A stretch of DNA of 64,000 nucleotides from Craspedostauros australis (Eukaryota > Bacillariophyta > Bacillariophyceae > Mastogloiales > Achnanthaceae), in contig JAMXDE010000008.1 in assembly GCA_026770025.1 (NCBI GenBank), positions 1,736,001 to 1,800,000 of the forward strand, given 5' to 3'. Below, in pieces: positions 1 to 11,435 of this stretch; the first letter of the stretch is position 1; every line of letters starts with the position of its first letter. A model generated the notes under the pieces. That model was not told the origin of the DNA, did no database searches, and was given only the letters and a program-made list of their open reading frames with translations. The translations under genes were made by a program, and so were the position numbers.

Positions 1-386
1 AGCAACGGCCAGAACAGCGCCAGAACGACCGCCAGGAATGTGTAAACGATGGCGCGCTTCGTCACCTCCCGCTTGAAGTCGGTGCGCTCCTTCTCGCGCT
101 CCTTGTGTTCCTCGAAGGACAGAAGATGAATCAGCTCCTTCTTGTCCAGTATCCTCCCGACCTCTTCGGCCGAATATCCGTGCCGTCGTGTGAGTCTGCG
201 CCGCAGGTCACGCACGCGCATTTCGGAGACCTCCATCATGGTCAGCGTGGTGGTTTGGAACGATACGTGCTCGCTGCCACCCATGATGTCCGACCATTCC
301 CACGCTGCCGTCGGTGTGCTGACAAAGCACAGGCATAACAGTGCCAAGCAGACGATCCTGCGCAAGCCAGAGGAAACTGACACCAT
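1..386 (-). CDS. Secreted/membrane protein, N-terminal part only (runs off the left edge)
   Basis: The minus strand is open from an ATG at 386-384 to the window edge, giving 128 residues with no stop. The first 28 or so residues form a clear signal peptide: a basic start, then a leucine/cysteine-rich core (LALLCLCF) and an alanine-type cleavage region (TPTAA). Residues about 52-95 look like a small SAP-like helical unit, with MRVRDLRRRL followed by HGYSAEEV and DKKELI. A charged helix (EEHKEREKERTDFKRE) and the start of a membrane helix (TFLAVVLALFWPLL) follow. The protein is probably an ER or endomembrane protein with a lumenal N-terminus. I do not recognise the family. It is transcribed away from the WD40 gene to its right. 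The C-terminus and any introns are outside the window. Confidence 0.6.
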   Translation of the reverse strand, partial: MVSVSSGLRRIVCLALLCLCFVSTPTAAWEWSDIMGGSEHVSFQTTTLTMMEVSEMRVRDLRRRLTRRHGYSAEEVGRILDKKELIHLLSFEEHKEREKERTDFKREVTKRAIVYTFLAVVLALFWPL

Positions 387-1042
387 CGTCCCGTTCGTTC
401 GGTTGCGGAAGAGTTGTTGGTGTGTCCAGAGTGTGCAGAGTGTCCAGAGTGTTCAGAGTGTGCAGAAGTGTGTTGCAATGGATGATCACAGTGATAGTGA
501 TAATATGACTTGCGACGATGCTCGCGATCGATGGCTGCCAAATGTCCAATCACCAAGTCTTTCGGACAACTCTGCGAGCGGTTGAGCTTTTCAATGGTGG
601 AGTAGTAGTGCGAGCTGCAACAGGGGAACACAAAAGAGCGACGCCGAAGTAATGGTTGTCGTTTGGGTTGTTGATGTTTCATTTCCGTGGTGTCATTTCA
701 TTTGGTATTTGCGGCATTACATTGTTATTTTCCAGTTTACGCACTTGTGTCCAACATGGTCAGCAAGTCGTCCGGTGTTGCACACATATTTCGAACAAAG
801 TTACGGACACTAAGAGCCTGGGGCGGACCAATTCGTTCGACAAATACACGCTTTTGGCGGACATTTACGAACACGTTCGATCCGAAAACAAAGCGAAAAA
901 TGGAGCAGAGCGCATTCTTTCTGCAACTACATTCGCACAACCCAACACAAGCTCATTGCTTTGCAAACCAAAGTCGTACCAGTGTTAGTACATACTCCAG
1001 TGATTACCATACGCACATTGACTTCACGGAGCAGGCAAGATC
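387..1042. other. Divergent intergenic region
   Basis: This 656-bp spacer lies between the left-edge gene and the WD40 gene and should hold both promoters. It contains a short tandem array of a GTGT(C/G)CAGAGT-type unit around 421-470. I see no credible gene; the open frames across it are low-complexity products of that array. Confidence 0.5.
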
Positions 1043-2422
1043 ATGTTCTCAGCACACCCATGCGAGCTCTCGTTCGACTCGCCGTTGCACGCGGTCGACG
1101 CCGTGCGTGCCGAAGCATCGGATTCCATGTTCATCACGGCGACGTGCAATCCCAACGGTGCTGACAACTTCGTCCACTTGGTGCGCTTCCAGTCCGACAT
1201 CGACCAGCTCACCCACGTCGCGTCGCTGTCTAGCATCTCACCAGACCAGCAGGACTTTGACGATGGGGGCGTCAACAATGCAGGGATCCAGAAGATAGTC
1301 ACAAGCCCCAACGATCGGTCTCTCTTCCTCTCCCTTTCGCGTCCAGATCCGCGGTCGGCTTCCACCGCCGCATCGGCTGGCGCTGCCTCTGTGGCCAGCC
1401 TTTGTCGCATCCCGCAAGATGTCTTCGACCGGACATCCATCGATGACGCTGAGGCGTATGGTTCGGAGGATAACTTCATCGAGCAGATCGCAAACCTCAC
1501 GCCGACTTCGACAGACGGCACCAGCAATAGTGCCAGCAATGATGCTGCTCAAATCTCTGACATCTGCTGGCGTGGTTCCGAGGAGGAGGCATCGATCAGC
1601 GGCGATGTCATTTCACTTTCCGCATCTGGGATGCTCACTCAGTGGGACTTGTCGATGGGCACAGCCGAGCAAAGCCGCACCATGTCCATCGACCTCGCAG
1701 CAAAGGCGACTCCTGCCGCAGCGAGGTCCGATGCATGCGCGCTGTACTATCCCTCCAAATTGGCATGGGATCCGCACAATTGCGATGCCATGGCCGTTTC
1801 TCGCGGATCGAGCATCCATATGTTGGACTGGAGGTCGCCAGAGAGCAGCAGCACCATCTTCAAATCGCACCGTGGAGGTGTCACTGGTCTGGACTTCAAC
1901 CCCAACAAACCCAACGTGCTGGCAACATCCGGGATGGACGGCTTCGTCAAGTTTTGGGATACGCGGTATGCCTCCTCATCGGTACAAGCAAACAGCAACA
2001 GCAACACCAACAGCAACAACAGGAAGCTGCAACGCCCGCTGTTCATGGCGCGTGGCGGACATCGCCATTGGTCATCGTGCGTCAAGTACAACCCATCGCA
2101 CGATCAGTTGGTGCTGTCCGCCGGCACGGATGCCATCGTCAACCTGTGGCGTGTCAGCACCATTTCTAGCGCACCCTTGCTGGCGCTCAACACGCCCACC
2201 AACGCCAGCACCATGGCTGGTGCGTCAGGCGCAACCAACGATGATGACAACTCGGACGCGTCCGGTCCCAACGTCCGTGTGGGTTACCACGAGCACATGG
2301 ATTCCATCTACTCCGTGGCTTGGGGTCACTGCGATCCGTGGATGTTTGCATCGGTTGGATTGGATGGCAAGCTGTACGTTCACCATGTACCTTCCAAGGA
2401 GAAATACAAGATTCTGCTGTGA
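1043..2422 (+). CDS. EIPR1: EIPR1/TSSC1-like WD40-repeat protein
   Basis: Single exon, 459 residues. In animals EIPR1 (TSSC1) binds the EARP and GARP tethering complexes and supports endosome recycling, retrograde transport and dense-core vesicle cargo sorting. The sequence shows WD40 blades, for example HRGGVTGLDFNP...VLATSGMDGFVKFWDTR and HWSSCVKYNP...LVLSAGTDAIVNLWRV. The C-terminus (HMDSIYSVAW, DPWMFASVGLDGKL and a final KYKILL) closely matches the EIPR1 ending with its YHILL-type terminus. Two low-complexity inserts, Ser/Asn-rich near residue 320 and Asp/Ser-rich near 400, separate blades and are typical of this genome. The start is the first ATG of the frame. It converges on NDUFA9 with a 333-bp spacer. 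Confidence is good for the WD40 fold and fair for the orthology. Confidence 0.8.
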   Translation: MFSAHPCELSFDSPLHAVDAVRAEASDSMFITATCNPNGADNFVHLVRFQSDIDQLTHVASLSSISPDQQDFDDGGVNNAGIQKIVTSPNDRSLFLSLSRPDPRSASTAASAGAASVASLCRIPQDVFDRTSIDDAEAYGSEDNFIEQIANLTPTSTDGTSNSASNDAAQISDICWRGSEEEASISGDVISLSASGMLTQWDLSMGTAEQSRTMSIDLAAKATPAAARSDACALYYPSKLAWDPHNCDAMAVSRGSSIHMLDWRSPESSSTIFKSHRGGVTGLDFNPNKPNVLATSGMDGFVKFWDTRYASSSVQANSNSNTNSNNRKLQRPLFMARGGHRHWSSCVKYNPSHDQLVLSAGTDAIVNLWRVSTISSAPLLALNTPTNASTMAGASGATNDDDNSDASGPNVRVGYHEHMDSIYSVAWGHCDPWMFASVGLDGKLYVHHVPSKEKYKILL

Positions 2423-2755
2423 ACTGACGCGCGAGTACCCCAGTAAATGCTGCAGCTACTTCCATGTGTCGGCAAGTTCTGTACGTCAGGGACGTGATGC
2501 TCGTTGTATAATATATTATACAGCATCGCAATGAAAATGCTCCTTTTTGGTTGAAGCATTGTATTACACCCTACTCTCTCTAGAGGTATATCGTAGTGTA
2601 GTTGTATTAGTATGAGAGGAAGCAGTGGTGCCACAAACTGAGTGTTGAAATGTTGGAGAACTGTTCCAGGACGCGAATTCGGCTGCCTCGTGACAACGTT
2701 GCCACCATCATCGCCATCACTTGCAACATCAATGGCATTACTGACATCATCATGA
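2423..2755. other. Convergent spacer EIPR1/NDUFA9
   Basis: This is the 3'-UTR region shared by two convergent genes. Its only notable element is a perfect AT-rich palindrome at 2505-2522. No gene is seen. Confidence 0.5.
2505..2522. repeat. 18-bp perfect palindrome between convergent genes
   Basis: The sequence TGTATAATATATTATACA equals its own reverse complement. It sits about 80 bp past the EIPR1 stop and 233 bp past the NDUFA9 stop, where both transcripts should end. It could serve polyadenylation or termination in both directions, but that is inference. Confidence 0.7.
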
Positions 2756-4329
2756 TCAATGGTATCCCTTGACACGGCTGAAGTGTCCAGCCTTACGGAA
2801 TCGATGCAAGTAGTTGAAGGCTTCCGCCTCGACTGGGGTTGCCGTGATGCCAAGATCAGCCATGGTGAGGATCTTGTCGTTGTTGTCAGCCTGCTCGGCG
2901 TACGCTTCTGGTTTCATGGCTGGAATGTAGTCCTCGGACCACAGCTTGGCTATGTCCTCGTTCATGAGGATGTACTCCTGGTAGTTCATCAGCTTGGCCC
3001 ATTGCAGGTAGACGGCCTTGGGGAGGTTGAGGATGGGGCGGTCCTGTTCGGTCAAATCAAGGACGAACTTGGCGAGCTCGTCGTGCGTGTAGTCGGATGG
3101 GCCGAAGCAGTCGACGGTGCGTCCCTCGAACTTGGCCGGATCGTCCATGATGCGGCTGATGGTCTTGGCGACATCCACAGCCCACACCGGCTGCGTGAGG
3201 GCGCTGCCGTCCTCGATGAGCGGCACGAAGCGGTAGAATTTGGCCATGTTGGCGTAGAAGTGGAGGAACTTGTCCTCGGCACCGAAGAGCTGCGTTGGAC
3301 GCACGACGGTGGCCCACGGGTAGATGTCCTTGACGGCCTGCTCTCCCGCGAACTTGGTCTTTGCCCATTCCGAGGCGGAATCCGGCGACGCGGCGGCGGA
3401 GGACACGTGGATCAGGTTGTCCACCTGCATCTCCACACAGAGCTCGGCGATCTGCTTCGACATGCCCAGGTTGGTGTCCTCGAAGGTGAAGTTCCTTTGG
3501 TAGCCGATGTATGGGAACTTGTCGGTCTGGATTGGCTGGCCGGTCTGGTACGGCTTTGAGATGAGGTTGACGACGATGTCGGCATCGGCGATGACTTCAC
3601 GCATGGAGTCAACGTCGCGCGGGCTGTAGTACACAAATCGTGTGTGGCCCAAGTCGAACATCGGCTTGATGTCGCGGTGCTCCATCTCGTCGCCGCGGTT
3701 TCCAATGTACGCAAACGCACCATTCTTGCCTGTTGGTGTGACGGTATCGTTTGACGGTATCGTTTGGCGTAGAGTACGGGTAAGACAGAATGAATATTGC
3801 GATTGGCACGATGAAGACAGTTTGCAATGGTGAGGGACCCCACAGATCGGTGATGACAATGACAAGGATGGCGTTGATGACAACTGGAGTAGCATTAACA
3901 TTTGTTCACAGCAACATGAAGCACGAGACGGGCCACGCAGCAGAATCCTGAACCAGAGCATATGTCGAGTAGAGCAAGTGCTCAATTCCATCTCATCACA
4001 TCTCTTCACTTGGCATCGCACGGCATGACATCACATGCCATGACTTCATCACTGCTGCGTTCTGCTCTTGCCAACATTCTGCGATACAAAGCAACGACGT
4101 TGCCATGCAGTGCGGCGTGATGTGCATGAAGCGTACCGATTTGATTGCACACGTGCTTTCCAAGGAACCCAGTCGCACCGAAGATGGCGACTCGCATGCC
4201 AGCGACGGACTGTCTGCCTCCTGGACCTTCCTCGCCCACCTTCTTGTGCGGGATGGTCTCGAGGAATGGCTGCGTGGCAAAGCACCGGCGGCTGTGCCGC
4301 ACGGCATTTCTCTGGATTGAGCTCAGCAT
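2756..4329 (-). CDS. NDUFA9: NADH dehydrogenase (complex I) subunit NDUFA9, 39 kDa
   Basis: Two exons, 4329-4137 and 3729-2756, joined across a 407-bp GT-AG intron in phase 1, give 388 residues. NDUFA9 is an accessory matrix-arm subunit of respiratory complex I with an atypical short-chain dehydrogenase fold that binds NADPH. Evidence: a basic mitochondrial presequence (MLSSIQRNAVRHSRR), the Rossmann motif FGATGFLG near residue 50 running across the splice into GKNGAFAYIGNRGDE, then DLGHTRFVYYSPRD, the region LIHVSSAAA...KTKFAGEQAV, VRPTQLFGAEDKFL and QPVWAVDVAK. The C-terminal part has DLGITATPVE, as in the family. The join restores the conserved Rossmann region exactly, so the splice is secure. 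An in-frame ATG at 4392 would add 21 residues, but the presequence fits the 4329 start better. Confidence 0.92.
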
Positions 4330-4937
4330 GCTGTTACTTTCAACGTGTTTGATGGGATGGAAGGATGGAGGAAGAACGGCACCAGGGGACAATTTCCTGT
4401 GTTGCCGGAGATGCCGGGGGTGCTGCTGATGGTGATTTGGCGCCGATGTTCTTGGTCGAGGCTCCTGTGTTGCGTTTGTGGCCGATCTTCACGGCGCCGT
4501 TGTTTGTCGTCGTGGTGTTGAGACCAATTTTGGGGGAGTTCTGGAGGAAATCAGGGGATTCCCCCCCGATAATCGTCAGATTAACGAAAGACAAACATCG
4601 ATCTACGCACGAATCTAGAGAGAGTGAGAGAGAGAGGGCCTGCTCTTGTGTTGGGCAGCAACAGACCGCAATGATGGTGCTGCGCCACGATGCGGCAGCT
4701 ACTCCTACCAATACCGACACGTCGAGAGCAAGGCATATTATATATTGCAGAGTACTACGATGCTTGTGTTCATGTTGACATTATTACTAAAGGTATGCAC
4801 TCACAAGATTGAAGCATGGTGGCATACTTACCATACGTACCATACTGCAGAGCAGTGGAGACGAGGAAAAGAAGCCATCGTTCGACGGATCCGCCAGGCC
4901 ATCATGCAGTAGAAGTATCATCTTTGGACCCATCAAG
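4330..4937. other. Intergenic region NDUFA9 / sorting receptor 1
   Basis: This 608-bp stretch contains the NDUFA9 promoter and the 3' end of the next minus-strand gene. It has an impure GA tract at about 4615-4640 and a homopolymer of seven C near 4561. No gene is recognised. Confidence 0.4.
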
Positions 4938-7444
4938 TTACCCGATGAGAGATTGGGTTCCACCCTGTTGCGCGAAGGCCATTGGGGCGCCTCCGGTTTG
5001 CTGTGCGCCTTCGGGATCATCCAGCGGCATGTAGTCCGACAGTATGCCGCGGACTTGGTCTCTCATGTCCTGTCGGGTCTTGTTGTGGTACCAGAATCCA
5101 GCGCCCGAGAATGCGGCAATGATCACAATCATGGTGAAAGCAAAGGAGTGGTGGGACACGCCGCCGGAACTTCCCTTCGACTTCGGGATCACAGGCGTTG
5201 AATCTTCGCAGTATCCATTCGACAAGCACGTGGTGACGTTGTTGCATCCACTGCACTGGCTGCAGATCTCTGGGCTGGTGCTTTCAGAGAATCCAGCGCA
5301 GATGGCGTTGAATACGTTGGAAGCGGTGAGCTCGCCACGGAGTGGAGCAGTGTTCACGAACGCCGTTGGCAGCACGACGACACCTCGTCTTCGCTGCATG
5401 CCAAGCTCCTCCTCGAGGAAGGTGTTGGCGCCATCACCAACCAGCCCCCCGCTGTTGGACATGCATCTGTCGATCTTTTCCTTGTCGATGCCGGAATGGT
5501 CGTAGACATCCTGGATGCATTCCTCTCTGGTGAAGAAGTTCTTGCGGGTGCAACGCTTGTCGAACTCGGCAACGTACGCCCACCATGGCTGACCGACGCC
5601 GTCGTCCTTTCCGTAATGATCCCAGATACAAAGTCGTCGGAGGGATTCGGTCACCACGTCCGCACCTGAAATACCTCTGTCGAGGTCGTCGTCTGGGTCA
5701 GTCGCGCAGTAGCGGCCGTTGTTCGTGCAGAGGTTGGCACAGTAGTTTTCTCCGTCCTGCGATTGGCAATGCGTTCTCAACCCGTCAAAGATGTACATGC
5801 GGGGCGTGAGCTGCGCCTTCTTTCCAAACTTCTCCGCGATGTTCTTGAATTCGACGAGGAACTCGCGGCTGACTGGATCTGCTGGGACGGACCAGAGCTC
5901 GTATTCGACACGGTCTTCGGCCGATGGTAGATTCCACTTCATCTCCATCTTCACTGGATGGTTGTCTTTGAGCTGCACCTTCACCTTGTCGGCATCTGTT
6001 CGGGTCATGAGGAACGCAGGGATGGTGATGCCACCACCAGATCCGTCGTCTGCCATGATGGGTTCGTTCCCCTCGCAGTCGTCGCTGCCGTACTCTTTCT
6101 TGCAAGCTTCGTCGCTGCACAAGCATTTGTGGTCCGCGATAACGACACCGGAAGCACCTGCCATTTGTGCGTGGCGGACCTGTCGTCATGAACCAAGAAG
6201 CGAATGATGATACAAGTACATGTGTGTTGGAATTACATAAGATATCCGACATTGGAGATCGAAGGATGGAAAGTCAAAGACAACGAAGTGAGTACACGGA
6301 AACCACGGCAGTTGGGTTGGTGCGCATACAGACAATACAGGCAAAGACTGACTGGCCAACCAGCTTGGCATATCTGCATGCATACATGCAACCAGAGCGA
6401 TGATGACAAGAAAGCCAACGCATAGGGGACACGTACCTTCCTAACGAATGTACAGTCCCCACGGTCCACCATCAGAATGAATGGCGGGTTCCAGGAGTGG
6501 AACTCATTGTCCAGCTCGATTTCTGGGTAGCCCTTTGTGGTGTCGAAGTCCGCATCGCAAAGGGTAGAATCGGAGTAGATCACGTTCTGCGAGATGGAAT
6601 TGCCGTAGGGTGGCTTTCCAAAAAGGGCCTCTCGGTGCTCGTAGCCGCCTGGCTTGTCCATGCTTTGTGGGACCTACAATGCGCAACCAAGATGTTGCAT
6701 GTGTTTCGATTGTTGGATTGATCGATCGGTCGATTGGAGAGGCGGAATGACGCGTGCGTATTTTGCGTTGATGAATTGCGTGGGTGTCGAAGGTCGTCAT
6801 GGCAGTACCATGAGTAAGCAGAGAAACACAGCAGCCAAAGAGAGAGAGAGAGACGGAGGAAGATGTGAGTGAACGGACTCTGGTTTGGTTCGGTTTGAGC
6901 TCCAGTTTGAATTCGACAGCAGAGTCATGGAGAGATCGCGCGGAGCAGGTTGTCGTGCCGGCATGTCGGGTCTGTGCGCAGCGGCAAATCAGCAAGATTT
7001 GACATCGGCATCTACGCCGCTGCCTTTGATTTGGGCCACCACATCGAGGCTTCTAGCAATCGTGGCTGTGCTGGCATCGTTGCCAGTCGTCGGGCTTCCT
7101 TTCAGAGCGGGAGGGAGGCCATGATGTCCACCCTCATGACCTTCACTTCGATCAGAACCATGGCGCAGCGTGGCGCCCATTCCAGATATTTTCCAAATGA
7201 AAGCGATCTCCCTCTGCGTGGCCTCATCCTGTTCATGCGCTGCACGGCTCCGTCAATTCTTCTGGTCCAAACACCACCATCGTGGTGATAGTCGCGCAGA
7301 AATCTTTTTGGCCTCCTCGCGTTCATCCCAGATCCCACGAACACGCATGCAAACGCATCGTCATGGACTCACATGAATCATCAGCTTGCTGTCGGCGGAT
7401 GCGGCGGCGGCAGCCATCGCTGCGATGGTCAAGCGCAGCATCAT
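4938..7444 (-). CDS. Vacuolar sorting receptor-like protein 1 (PA domain, type I membrane protein)
   Basis: Three exons (7444-7373, 6673-6437, 6179-4938), all introns phase 0, give 516 residues. Plant vacuolar sorting receptors bind cargo in the trans-Golgi or early secretory pathway and deliver it to the vacuole through clathrin carriers. The signal peptide is MMLRLTIAAMAAAAASA. The PA domain follows (FGKPPYG, FILMVDRGDCTFVRKV, HAQMAGASGVVIADHKCLC, IMADDGSGGGITIPAF). The cysteine-rich central receptor region has GRYCATDPD, ESLRRLCIWDHYGK, WWAYV, CMSNSGG and LPTAFVNTAPLRGEL. A single membrane helix lies near residues 447-468. The cytosolic tail holds YMPLDD at about 486, the tyrosine sorting signal typical of plant receptors. 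EGF repeats of the plant proteins are not seen. It is head to head with a paralogue 1.3 kb away. Intron 2, inside the PA domain, is absent from that paralogue. Confidence 0.88.
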
Positions 7445-8744
7445 GGTCAGTTCTTTCCTGCTTCTCTGCGTGCGTGAGATTGTGCGACTGAGGATTCTTG
7501 CGATACTCTCTCTTGGTGTGATTTCTGGCCGCTTTTGTTTTTATTGTGATGAGATGTCGCAGCACAGAAAATCCTGTTGCGGCAAATTCTCGTGCAATGC
7601 AGCTGATTCGTGGAGACACAACAACACAGAACGACGGAGAGGGGACTTTGGCCTCCGTGGGATGACGCCAAAGTCACAAAGGCAGTGACAACCGTTGCGC
7701 TTCGCGAGGGCATGTTTGGGTGATTGCACGCTGTTGTTCGTGCTCGCAGAAGCGCATGGCGTGGCAAAATGCTCTCCTCTTTTTTCGTCTTGTTGTTTCT
7801 TGTTCGTTTCCTTTCCTTTTCGCAAGGGTGACTTGTCAAGAAGGTGCGCGCCACGACACAGCGCCCCAATCGAATTACAGAACAGAACATTGAACCACAC
7901 ACGACTTTGAATGTGTGTCCGACACAATGTCGTTCCTCATAGATGCCGGACTCAGGATTTAACATAATACGACATTGAGAGCGTTAAGATATCGTTAGCC
8001 CCCGCCATGTTGTCGTGTGTTCACTTCAACAGCCAAGTCTAAGGAAGTCCCTCCAAACATTGATGCTTGGTTGCACGCAAAACGATACACAAACAACAGA
8101 CTCGTGCTTCCTGCCCAGCGAGCAGTAGTTCTTGTTCTCGTTGTTTGTCCGTGTGTTCAACGATGGGGTTTGCGGTAGTACAATACATACAATTGCAATA
8201 GTATATTTTTGGTCATGTGAACGAATTTCATTTCAACGCAATTGGGGAGATCTTGGAATGACTTTGAATTTTAGTCAATGCAACTATTGCCGATTGATCT
8301 AAATCCACGTTGACTTCCAACATGTTCTTGCTTGGTGCCCGGTTGTTCGTGTTTGCGCGTTGGTGGCAATTGTCGTCGTGGTCATCGTGGTTGCCTCTTG
8401 TTTCTCTTTTTGTGCTCTGCTCATCCCTCATGTGACTGTTGGATCACTTGGCCGTTTCGCACGACCTCGCAGCACCCCTGCGGCGCCTCGTGTTGTCTCT
8501 GACTTTCTGCATCCGACAAATTTGCGATCTGTTTTGGTCGTTCACCATCCCACCACACGCATCCAGTACAAACAGGCGGCACGAGCAAGGAGACAAACAA
8601 ACAAGAAAGATAGCAAAACAACAAACACAGAAGGAAGGACACAGAGTATCTGCCTCCGCCTGCTTCTGATCGACACAGACAGACACCATTGGAAACCACC
8701 ACAGGACATTGCTCCACTCCACCAGAATCGTGCCCTGCGAAAAG
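7445..8744. other. Divergent promoter region of the two sorting receptors
   Basis: This 1.3-kb spacer separates the start codons of the two receptor genes and must hold both promoters. Open frames across it have no domain, no initiator context and low complexity. I see no RNA gene. Confidence 0.4.
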
Positions 8745-8921
8745 ATGAGATTCTTCTCCGTTCAATCAGCAGTGGGCATCGCGGTAGCCATCGCGTGCAT
8801 GCTGTCATTGGGAACAGCCAGGGCCTCGACGTCGAGCAAGCTCCAGATCCAAGTGAGTTGTGTTGGACCATGCTCTGCTCTGCGATGGTGTGCTGGGATG
8901 CATGATGTGTGATCGCAGGAC

Positions 8922-8959
<38 letters not shown>

Positions 8960-10773
8960 CTTGGGCAAGCATGACGAATCCTTGGCCACAGCAGCAGCAG
9001 CACCATCAAATGTCCTTGGGACCTCCAACATCACCGAGGATGTAGACAAGAAGCGACATGCGTGCGATCCGCTCTCTGGAGTACGAGCTATGCGGATGAA
9101 CGAACAGCCTCTGTATGTGCTGTTATCGTCGACCTCGTTGATGCACTTCTAACCATACGCACGTACATTCATAAAATATGATATTACTCTTTAACCATCC
9201 ACTGCTCTGCTCTATCCGCAACACAATCACTAAACGTGGCACGGTATGGTTCCAACGCGATGATACGCCCATTACCACACCATTACCCTTACCCTTCCAT
9301 ACCAACGAATACTGCAAAATACAATATAATATAACGGAATAGATCCCACCGTCGCTGAAGAAGGAAGGTGGGTACGAGCACATGGAAGCGCTGTTCGGCG
9401 ACCCGCCGTACGGCAAGAGCATCGAGGCAACGGTGTACTACGCTGACGAAACAATGTGCGATCTCAAAATCGATTACTCCCGTGGCGGTTATCCACAAAG
9501 ACCACAGGCGGACGATGGACAGATGATCCGCATGCAGGCGCCGTTCATCATGATGGTGGATCGCGGAGATTGCAGCTTCGTCAAGAAGGTGCGCAACGCC
9601 CAACGGGCAGGCGCTTCCGCGGTGCTCATCGCCGACGACAAATGCCTGTGCGCTGCGGCGGGCAAGTGCATCATGGACGACCCCGACGACAAATGCGAAA
9701 CCTCGGAACCCATCATGGCCGATGATGGATCTGGGGCTGACATCCAAATCCCAGCCTTCCTCGTCTTCAAGCAGGAGGCCGATCCCATCAAGAAGGTCCT
9801 GCTGGACAACCAGAGCGTCCGCGCGAAAATGGCATGGAGCTTGCCGCAGGAGGGCGACACGGTCGAGTACGAAATCTGGTCCACACCCACAGACGACACC
9901 AGCCGTCCTCTCATGCGTGATTTCCGCCACGTCGTCAAGGCCCTCAAGGGACACGCGACCTTCACGCCGCATATGTACATGTTCGATGGCATCAAGGCCG
10001 GATGCCAGACATACGAACAGACCAACCAGTGCTCCACTTTGTGCACCAACAGCGGACGTTACTGCCTCATGGACCCTGACAGCATCAACGGCGGTGTGAC
10101 GGGCGTCGATGTGGTGGAGGAGAGTGTGCGTCGTCTTTGTATTTGGGACGAGTACGGCAAGGACGGCATGGGGTTGGAATGGTGGCTGTACGTCGAGGAG
10201 TTTCTCTACAGATGCAACGACAAGCACTTCACGAACGAGGAGTGCATCAAGGATGCCATGTCAGCGGCAGGTGTCAGCCCTTCCAGGATCCAGGCCTGCA
10301 TGGAAGATTCAGGCGGCTTCGAGGGCAACGTGGAGAATAAAATCGTGGAATCCGAGCTCGCCCAGAAGGAGGCCACGGGAGTCATCGTCCTGCCCTCGTT
10401 CTACGTCAACAAGACGCCGCTGAGAGGCGCATTCACCACGGCAGAAACCTTCGAGGCCATCTGCGCTGCATTCCCAGACTCCTCCCAACCGGCTGTTTGC
10501 AAGACCTGCCGGTACTGCCGCGATGTTCTGGAATGCATCAAGACGGAAGAATGCGCCGAGAGCCTAGTCGAGGAGCCTTCCAATTCCGTGTCCACCCCTG
10601 TCTTCGTCACGTCCTTGGTCGGCCTCACAGTCTGCCTTGCGTGTATCGGCATCATCCAATGGCAACGATCGCAGCGACAGATGAGAGCGCAGATCCGCGG
10701 CATCATGGCGGAGTATCAACAGGTCGACGCAACCATGAAGGTCGAGACGGTTGGCTTCGACGAAGATGAGTAA
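8745..10773 (+). CDS. Vacuolar sorting receptor-like protein 2 (paralogue of receptor 1)
   Basis: Two exons (8745-8852 and 9343-10773), phase-0 GT-AG intron, give 512 residues. The signal peptide runs MRFFSVQSAVGIAVAIACML to about ARA. The intron falls at the same codon as in receptor 1: SKLQIQ is followed by IPPSLKKEGGYEH here, and SKLMIH by VPQSMDKPGGYEH there. The PA domain has FIMMVDRGDCSFVKKV and NAQRAGASAVLIADDKCLC. The receptor region has SGRYCLMDPDS, ESVRRLCIWDEYGK, WWLYVEEF, CMEDSGG and VLPSFYVNKTPLRGAF. One membrane helix lies near residues 455-475. The tail carries YQQV at about 494 in place of YMPL and ends in acidic FDEDE. Role is as for receptor 1, but tail sorting may differ. 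The PA domain is not split by an intron here. Confidence 0.88.
8926..8958. repeat. (GA)n microsatellite in receptor 2 intron
   Basis: About 16 uninterrupted GA units lie 70 bp inside the intron. Similar GA/TC tracts occur at 15219-15245 and 31121-31139. Confidence 0.9.
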
Positions 10774-11435
10774 ATTGTGCACTTGTGCCTGCGACGTAGA
10801 GTCGGGTCAAAGGATCAAAGGATCAATCAACCCGCAGGGCCTTGTCATGCAATCATGATTGGGAGGTTGCAACGGCTGTCGCAAGTCGCTGCATCTCACA
10901 ACATACGTAGCACTCGTAGTTGAATATCACTAAATTCGTACTTTGCTCGCGTGATGTCATGGTTGTCGCAGATTCTCGTCTTCAGAGCATGCGGTTGCGG
11001 GCCAAAGCAAAACGCAGCTTGCCCATCGCACATTGCATGGCACTCCAAGATGCCATGATTCAGTGTTCGGCACGTGGTGCCCTGTTGCTGCTTTTCCGTC
11101 CTCTTATGCGACGAGCTGATGTATTACGCGCTGTTTGATGTGAACATCGACAACACAATTTTAGTCTCTGAGGTCGATAGTGCTGTGTACCGCAAGTGTT
11201 GTTGACCACATACTCCAAAGATATTAATTGCCGGGGCTTCAAGAGTGGCACTTAGTTGTACTACCTATGGTACTACAACCATCACACATCATCGTAATGG
11301 CACCATTGATACGGAGAGTTGAAAAACGAGGGGCACAAGAATGCTTGACATGGCAGAATGTGATGTGTAGGGCATTGCATGATCGGCAAATTCGTCCGTC
11401 CGTCATTCCAGTCACTCCCTTGCCACCAGGCTCCT
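10774..11435. other. Convergent spacer, receptor 2 / coiled-coil gene
   Basis: This 662-bp stretch holds the 3' ends of two convergent genes. I see no gene, repeat or structured element. Confidence 0.4.

Noticed and set aside
142-682. Overlapping open frames on both strands upstream of the WD40 gene
   Set aside because: They are products of the CAGAGTGT-type repeat and of the signal-peptide gene on the minus strand; no domain or codon bias.
2759-3559. 266-codon plus-strand frame antisense to NDUFA9
   Set aside because: The opposite strand encodes NDUFA9 with conserved motifs; the antisense frame reads valine/leucine/histidine-rich strings typical of a shadow.
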